Both the position numbers and the translations under genes were made by a program. DNA of 64,000 nucleotides from Argentina anserina (Eukaryota; Streptophyta; Magnoliopsida; Rosales; Rosaceae). Location of the stretch: positions 3,184,001 to 3,248,000 of the forward strand of contig NC_065878.1 of assembly GCF_933775445.1 (NCBI RefSeq), read 5' to 3'. Below the pieces are notes generated by a model. It ran no database searches, was not told the origin of the DNA, and saw only the letters and a program-made list of their open reading frames with translations. Shown here one piece after another: positions 56,671 through 64,000 of the stretch (the first letter of the stretch is position 1; every line of letters begins with the position of its first letter).

Positions 56671-59600
56671 TGTTCCGGGAGAATTATTATTCTACATTTG
56701 TGTGTGTCTTAGCCTTATTAGGTTTCATGTTAGAGATAGATTTACATCTCTGCAATAGATTAGAACTCCGAATCATGTGAGATTCAGTGATGTAATGCAT
56801 ATATATATAGACCCCCATATCATTCAATAATACACAATTTTTCATCCTGAAACACGTTATCAGACACTTTGTTCTACAATGTCTGAGCGACGTGGCCACT
56901 AGAAAATTAACCCTAGCCCTAACCTCCAACATGTCTGGCAGCCTTCCCTTTTAGCATAGCCAGTAAAGTTGAGAATTACCGACAACATTGTCGTCAGAAA
57001 GCATAGAAAAAACCTGGAAAAAAAAATCGAAATTACCAAGGACACCCAAAAATTTCTTTTGGGCACCCAAGAATTTTCCGATGACTGTTTCAAACCGGTA
57101 AACTGCAGTCGCAGCCCTTGCACCGTCGACGTCACCTTCTCAACATAGTCGCCGCCGCACGCAAGTAGCCCAGACGGCAGCATAACCATTGTCGAAGCCT
57201 TGCTCGACCTAGAATCACAAACCCTGCAACCCGGATCTTGTTGGAATTCTTGGCCAGAAATCGGACGACGCGACGGGATGCCGACGACCGACTCGCTCCC
57301 AGATCAGAGCTCACACCCTCGACGCTCGTCGAGCCTCCTTTGCGTTGTATCGCCGCAAGACCTCAACCCAAGACTCGTCGTTCTCCACCCTCATCCAGCT
57401 GTCCCGACGACTTGTTCCCAGAAATCGATGGCTTGACCTCTAACGTTTCTCCAACCCAGCGCCGACGCCGAGACGCTATTGGCCGGCCTTGCACCGCCGC
57501 TTGCTCGACCACACAAGGTTTCCTCGATGATGCCACGACACGCTCTGGCTCAACCCAAATCTATTCCGATCCAGTTCGATCTCCGTTAACCCGACCCAGC
57601 CCAGCAGCCCTTTGGGCCTCAGCTCTTCCAAGCCCAATAGCCTTTATGGCTCTAAACTCCCATTTTACTCTTTTTTCTATTCCATTATTTAATCGTTTAT
57701 TTGCAGGTTTAGTTTCTAACTATGTTTCACGTACTTGCATAGGAAAAGTGCTCAATTGTCGTACTATGGTGATGACATTCATGCTGAGATAGACGATACC
57801 TTTGTCGTCTACATGCGATTTCGATCGTATGCTCACAAGATTTTTATGTCATCGGACGAATATCGAAAATGATTTCATCAAGCAACTTCCTGCATAACGA
57901 TCGATTTGCAGAGCAATTTAATTATATGCGGTCTATTTGGCAGACCAACAAGTATGTTTTTCTTAAAGTTGCTGCTTTTAAACATATATATATTACATAA
58001 ATTATCGGGCGCTATTAGCCTTCTTCATGTCTATTTTCCGGCTTTTCTTATAACGCCGATGAGACTAAAGAGGAATGTGATTCCCCTCTTGGTCGATGTT
58101 TTTCGTGTGACGGTTCTGGAGGAGTCATGTTATTATTTAAAGGGAAGAAATTGATTTCGTGTGGGCGCCTGAGTGCACCACTGTTTTGGGTGTGATCATG
58201 AGAATCGCCGATATGCATCGATTATTTTGTGACCATATACATCACAACTCATCTAATTCCGGTTACATACTTGAATAGTTTTAATTATTCGAAAACTATA
58301 CAACCCTCGTTTCTTAATGATGCATCGCCATCGCAACTGTTATTTGACTGTTTCAGTTTTCTTAAACTCATGTCTACAAACGATAATCCAAAGGTCTACA
58401 TACTCAATTATTTGAGTTGAAATTCATTACTCTGAATTAGCATTATTTGCTGACAAAAGATCCCAAAAATAACAAATTCTATGGGACACACTTAAAGTGA
58501 TTCAATAAACGTATATGGCGTTGTATTACCAGAGTTGACCTTGATGCATGCTCCACATAAAAAAAACACATGCCATTTTTGACACATGTATCTATTTATT
58601 GAGGGAACTTTGGAGATGGAAACATAACATTCTTCCATTCTCAAGTAAGCAAATTTTTTAGCCTCAGGCTAAGGCTTCGCTTGATTCGATATGCAAGATT
58701 TTGTTGCTACAGACTTTTGATTAGTCAATCTATTTTGACTATCTTTTCTGCTTATTATTTTTCAAGTATGACGTTGGCATTGCCATGTTTCTTTCTCGAC
58801 TTTCGCTTAAGTCGTCTATTGGAATTGGAAGTTTGGTTGTGTTGTATTAAATATTGGCATATCCAATAAAATTTCTCGTATTTCTTATTTACAAGATGAA
58901 CTCGTGAGAATTTTATTTGCCTTAAACCTAGCATGAATGGTCAACGTTTGCAACTCACGTGGTTTTTAAATTGGCCGCTTTTGGGTTACATGGAATCCCA
59001 ATAGTACTACATTGTGAATTTGGACCTTAAAATTTGAAAAACGGACCTCGGAACGTCAAAATTGACGTCGTTTTTTCCCGGTTACTGTTCCGGTGTTTCC
59101 GGAACGTTTTCCGGCGTTTTAGCCGCCTTCCGGCCACTTGTCGGCGTTTCTGGCGCCACCATCCGGTTCCTGCCGGTGTCCCGTGTCGGACAGCAGCCCC
59201 GGCCGGTTTTCCGGCAATCGGCGCCGCCGGTTCCGACGATTTTTTCGTCGTTTCTCGTCATTTTTCAGGCATATTTCCCGCAGTTTTTACTGCCACATTT
59301 TCCAGTCCAAATTTCACCCGGTTTTGAGTTATTTTGACATGGTTTTCCGGTTAATTTTCCGGTTTTCTCCAAGTCGTTTCATAGCTCAAACGATTTTATT
59401 ATTATTGGTGACCATCCGCACCAAATGGATGGTTTTCCACCCTAATTGTTTGGTATTCAACTGCTCCAATACCATGTTTTTCGAACTCTTAAGTTGAAAA
59501 ATGTAGTTCTATTGCCATATGATACACTCGATGGGTTTGCACATTTGTTTCAATCCCCCCTCTTACAATATCCTACGGCGTATTGTCTAGAGAAGTTCAC

Positions 59601-62600
59601 CGCGTTGTTTACTCTCTTAATCTTCTTGAGAATGTCCCGCCATGAAATCGAGTGTCTTGCTAATTGTGTAACCACCCACACTGTCATATGGCGCAGGTAG
59701 TTGTTTTACAGATCTCGTGCAGAGATTGTATTTTATATCTTCGTGCCTTGCTAAGTTTTCAAAGGCCCTACATGCCAATGATGAATTTTCATCTTGATAT
59801 TTGTGTTATGAATTGAGAGGAATAAATCTGTCAGATTTCATTGACAGTAGCTTCGTTAGCCTGTGGACATAGCTTTGCTTGCCTGTAGCAGTAGCTTTAT
59901 GTAATTCAAGATTCTTTGAATCATGGGTTCGGTTTTACTGTCTCCTTGGTTTTGACATGATCATTTTTTGATCATTTTGAACGAGATATGATGATTCGAG
60001 TTCTTCGAAATTCATATGATCATCTATTTTTCATGTTCACAAAGCGATTGGAGGATCACCTCACCCGTGCTCCACACGGTGAGGCCGTGCCTATCCGTGC
60101 CATGCACGGTGAGGCTGAGCCTGCCCCTCTTGGCGGCTCCATGGCATTCAGGCCGTCGGTGGCGGCATCCCCTCCTTTACAGGAGCTTGTGATGTCTCCC
60201 GTGTTTTCTAATACCTAAATGGCAATATCTTATGCCCATCGCTCATTTTGCAAAGCTTGTTCTTTTCAATTTCAAGGAAGCCCTTATTTGCTAAGGCTTC
60301 AACCGAGAATATTCCATTCTTATAAAGTATTTAAGGTGACATTAGTGGGCCATATCCAACCGAATGCGGACATTTTTCGGTATGTTTTTGGTCACACGTC
60401 GCTTTTCTATCCACAAGAAATGCTGCATTTGCTAAAGTTTTAGCTGTGATCATCATACTAAGGGCTCACCACCCTTCCCATCATCTCGAATCTATTCGAT
60501 TGGATACCGTTAGAGAGTTCACCTCCACGGCTTTGATGATTTCGTTTTACATGTCTACTGGGATCGTCGTTGAACATATTTTTCCTCATGTTCTTTCACT
60601 GCACGATCTAGCAGAGCTCGTACTTGGATATGGGTACTAACCTGCTGATTTTTGCATGGGGATATGTAATGATGTTGCATGCAGCGACACTTATTCGTTT
60701 CAAACCCACAACTTACCAAGTGTTTAGTGCGTACCAGATGGTCTTTTGATACGGTCCCAACATTCTTTTCACTAATGCCTATTTGGTTAAAGTTGTTTAT
60801 GTGCCTCTATTGTAGTTATCTCAATGGGTCTACTTGAAACTATTAAGTATTCTGGTTGGTTATGATTTATGAATCACCAACACTTGTCCGCTATTTCCAA
60901 TTTACAACTATGAATCTCTATCCTGCGATTTTAGCTGACGGTCACTTTGTTGAGACATATTTCCCATCGTTAGGGGGAGATATGGAATTCTCCCATTCCG
61001 GTTTTAATTCCAGGAATTGACGTGGTGTGTCACTATGTCTCATTAAGATCGTGCACTGCTCTGAGTAAGCAATAAGTACAACGCATTATCGACCTCTAGA
61101 AAGTCAAAGATTTGATGCTCAATGACTTTACTGATATTGCGAAAGTGACGAGATCGCACATAAATGCTGTGATGTGCCGGTAAGGTTGGAACTCTCAGAA
61201 TATGGGAGAATTTCATATGACCTGGTCCTAGCACTGTTGGCACCATCCCTGACAGTGGGAAGGAAGCCGGCGATGGCACCATCGTACGCTGTGGTGTTGT
61301 CGGCGCCCGTGGTATTGCACCCCAAAACAAGGGCGGCAAACGCAAAGATAGACTAGTAAAGGTCATAGCTTCGGTCTTGGCTCCTACCTAGATGAGGGGG
61401 AGACCATTATTCTCTGGAATCAAAACCAGAAAGAAGCGAGGTGTGTAGGCACAAATATTTCGCCCATCATCAAGAGATATTCTCTAAACATGTGTATCAA
61501 CTAAGTTTCTGTGGGACGCTACCGACTCATTTTGTTGATGTTAGAGAAGAATAGAAATCTCACGAATTGATCGTATATAGCGCTCGCGCGTGTTTAATGG
61601 ATTGATCTCCCATGATTCATGATGTATTCGCTTATGCTCTTATTCCGTTGTAAAGCATCAACGATGAGCAACTTGACCGAAGTGGAAAGAATCAATACAA
61701 GCTGAACTAGACTTGTTATGTTGGTCGTTGTTCGTAAGTGTAATGAGAAAGATGAAGTCTGCAATATTTGCAGAGCTTATAGTGCAAAGATTGTCTCATA
61801 ATCCTAGTATTGACTACGATGAGTTATATTTTCTCGCTATGGACATAATTGCTTTCCGCTACTTTATCAGTAGTAGTGTCCATGAAAACTGATTTGCAGC
61901 ATATGATAGTGGTCATTGCATATCTGTAAAGGGATCTTAACGCAGATATGAGAGTGCCCGAGGGACTTCAAATGCCTCCATACCACGGAGAGCTTATGTA
62001 ATCAAATTGCGACGTTTGAGAGAACGTAGTACAATCGATTGCAAGAACTGATACCCATATGTGTTCATATGAAAGCTAATTCTTGATTCTCGATTATGTC
62101 TAAGTATAGATGATAAAGAGATTCAATGAGCTATAGATTCATATATGTAAGTGTTGTTGGGACACTATTGCTTTCATTATGACGTGATTAACTATGCGTC
62201 TATGCATTGTCATTGGACTTGCATTGCACCCTTCACATGAGTTTAGTTCTACACTTAGTGAACCAACACAAATCCTATCCACCCCAACTCTGCCAGCAGC
62301 TCCAGCAACATCAACGTACGCCTTGGTGTAGCAGTTGACACTGGTAGCGTAAATGATACGTACGGTTCTGCTTCAGACAAAAACCAGTCCTTTATTGGTC
62401 CCTTCCCCCATTCTTTTTGCGAAAGACACATTGAATGTGACAAATCAGAATCTGTCCAGTTTCGTAAGTCAAGTTCAACGAGACCTACAAGACAGCTCGT
62501 TCGATGAAATATGGTGAAATTGGTACCGTTGGAAAGGTCTATGTGTCTAATGTCCAAGAACCCCAACCATTTATTCATAGCTATCATATTGAGTGAGTTA

Positions 62601-63400
62601 TGACCATTTTAGCAAAATAGGACAGTTCTGTCCTGAAATTTGTAAGTCAGTCAACTTCGACAGAGCACTGTGAACTGCTTCGATTGGATTAGGTTGTGAG
62701 CCTTATGTTACTGGAAAGTCACGGGTGTCTACTTTCCAGAACATTTTACGGTTCTCTGATACCTATTTTGACGAAGAAGTTATGGCCATTTAAGTGAATA
62801 AAGGTCATTTTATCCGAGAATCTAATTTTCATTGCAAACTCTTGTTTTGAGTTGTTATGCAATCTTGTTTCCTAAGATCTAAGTTTGGTTAAGTATAGCA
62901 TGTATGATCTAAGGATGTGTGGCTAAATTAATGATTAATCATTGGCCCAAGACTACGTTTGAGAAACATGTAATGAACGTTGTATAGGTTGTTCTTTGTA
63001 CTTCATGACTATGACACTAATCAGGGGGAGTTGTTTCATAGACTTCAGGGGGAGAGTCTACCTCACATGATGCTATCAAATGTAGACGGTGCTTTTGCTT
63101 TTTTCCCGTTCGATCAAGCTTTTTTTTTACCGAAGAGGTTTTTATTTTACTTGACAAGGTTTTTACCGAGACAACGATGTGTGCACCATGCAACCTAGGC
63201 ATGCGACACAAGGGGGAGTGTTCCGGGAGAATTATTATTCTACCCTTGTGTGTGTCTTAGCCTTATTAGGTTTCCTGTTAGAGATAGATTTGCATCTCTA
63301 TAGATTAGGACTCCGAATCCTGTGGGATTCAGGTGATGTAATGCCTATATATATATACCCCCATATCATTCAATAATACACAATTTTTCATCCTGAAACA
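56671..63400 (+). mobile_element. Decayed Ty1/copia element with short LTRs, 6730 bp, perfect TSD
   Basis: The LTRs 56671-56854 (184 bp) and 63219-63400 (182 bp) run TGTTCCGGGAGAATT to TTCATCCTGAAACA and differ by about 11 events by eye. TCCTA flanks both ends (56666-56670, 63401-63405). Internal DNA starts CGTTATCAGACAC and ends with the polypurine tract ACAAGGGGGAG. The pol region carries many stops. The 57238-57792 frame is Arg/Pro-rich with no gag features. Confidence 0.92.
60938..62060 (+). pseudogene. Copia pol remnant (integrase end and reverse transcriptase)
   Basis: DGHFVETYFPSLGGD at 60938 matches the integrase tail of plant copia elements. MLNDFTDIAKVTRSHI follows near 61110. A broken reverse transcriptase segment with IDYDELYF and AFRYFIS lies near 61810. 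Frameshifts and stops throughout exclude function. Confidence 0.65.
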
Positions 63401-64000
63401 TCCTAGAAATTATGTCAAAATCAATTTTGATGGTTAAGTGAGAGACCATTCTACTCGAAGACTAAAATTTTGATGATCATGGAAATTTCGATGGTTCAAA
63501 AAATAGAAATTTTAATGGAAATTTCAGAAAATATCGATATAAGTAAAATTATTGAAAATATCGAGCGTGTTTTGGAGCGCCGCCACGTGGATAAGCAACA
63601 CACAGGTCAGAGCTGATGTCGCGATATTTCAAAGAAATTCGAAAATATCGCAATATACGGCAGATGTCGATAATTTCGTGTGAAACTAACTTTGTAGGCT
63701 AAAGATATATCTTTATTTATAAAAAAATGAAAATATCGTTGATATTTCGACGGTAATTTTGAAATTTCAGTCCTTGATTCTACTACTATTTGATTCATCT
63801 TTCGTGGAGAAGATGGTTGACCTCTCTATGTTGTTGATGTTGCATTTGGCCATATCTATTTTCCCATTGCCAAAGCTTTAGCTCTTAGGAAAAGTCTGGT
63901 AGCGGCTCTGGATCGATTAATCATTCTATCAAAGTATAAGGAGATTCGAAACTAGTGATTGAGGCTATAAATGGAGTTGTTCAACCTTCATGGAGTAGTT
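63401..64000 (+). pseudogene. LINE fragment continued: RNase H-like domain
   Basis: Immediately after the copia target duplication the frame gives RNYVKINFDG, the start of the RNase H-like domain. A block rich in AAATATCG (about 63430-63770) interrupts it. Then FPIAKALALRKSLVAALDR and, one frameshift later, GDSKLVIEAINGVVQPSW complete a clear RVT_3 pattern. The window ends inside the domain. Confidence 0.75.
63430..63770. mobile_element. AAATATCG-rich insert in the LINE
   Basis: Repeated (A)AAATATCG(A/C) and inverted CGATATTT words, with no ORF, sit between two parts of one RNase H domain. It is probably a MITE, with the exact ends not determined. Confidence 0.4.

Noticed and set aside
57200..57792. 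184-residue Arg/Pro-rich frame as a gene
   Set aside because: It lies in the leader of the copia element, competes with another frame and shows no gag or host domain.
1..64000. CRISPR arrays, operons, rRNA and tRNA genes
   Set aside because: No spacer-repeat regularity or polycistronic layout is present, and I saw no tRNA A/B box pair in a foldable context; the DNA is plant nuclear.

Overview
This is nuclear DNA of a dicot plant. The evidence is spliced GT-AG genes with plant-type exon structures, plant-only families (MORN-repeat PIP5K, ARGOS/OSR, FAR1, WAT1-like), AT-rich spacers and a dense load of plant transposons. The repeat types suggest Rosaceae, but that is an inference and was not tested by any search.

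Three genes are well supported. EMG1/NEP1, the 18S rRNA pseudouridine N1-methyltransferase (+, 2883-8760), has seven exons and a telo-box promoter. A short ARGOS/OSR-type organ-size gene (-, 17249-17464) is preceded by an AUG-stop minimal uORF. A type I PIP5K with eight MORN repeats (-, 31556-36248) has eight exons giving 753 residues. Weaker candidates are a small membrane or secreted peptide (+, 30121-30327) and short hypothetical ORFs at 29509, 41673 and 42582.

Most of the rest is mobile DNA in nested layers. Positions 1166-2240 hold a tandemly duplicated block of a short Helitron plus a fold-back MITE. Complete copies of that MITE recur at 28136 and 39257, always inside (TA)n. Two DUF4283-type element remnants lie on the minus strand (9900-11345 and 23990-27520); the second is split by a 2187-bp solo LTR with a perfect target-site duplication. 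An hAT transposase pseudogene (12230-15240) is split by another LTR-like insert. A 1870-bp Mutator-like element (20978-22847, perfect 9-bp TSD) carries one exon of a WAT1-related transporter and a TGTGACAG minisatellite.

From about 42 kb to 56 kb there is a stack of insertions: solo LTRs at 43087-45180 and 50278-52082, a short-LTR copia deletion derivative at 45890-49012, and an LTR with a gag fragment at 54166-56000. From 56.1 kb to the end, one plus-strand LINE (zinc-binding plus RNase H region) is split by a 6730-bp copia element of the same family as the 45890-49012 copy.

The host genes belong to unrelated pathways (ribosome biogenesis, organ growth, phosphoinositide signalling) and do not form a functional cluster. 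The window's unity comes from its transposon history, and several pre-insertion states can be read directly from target-site duplications.
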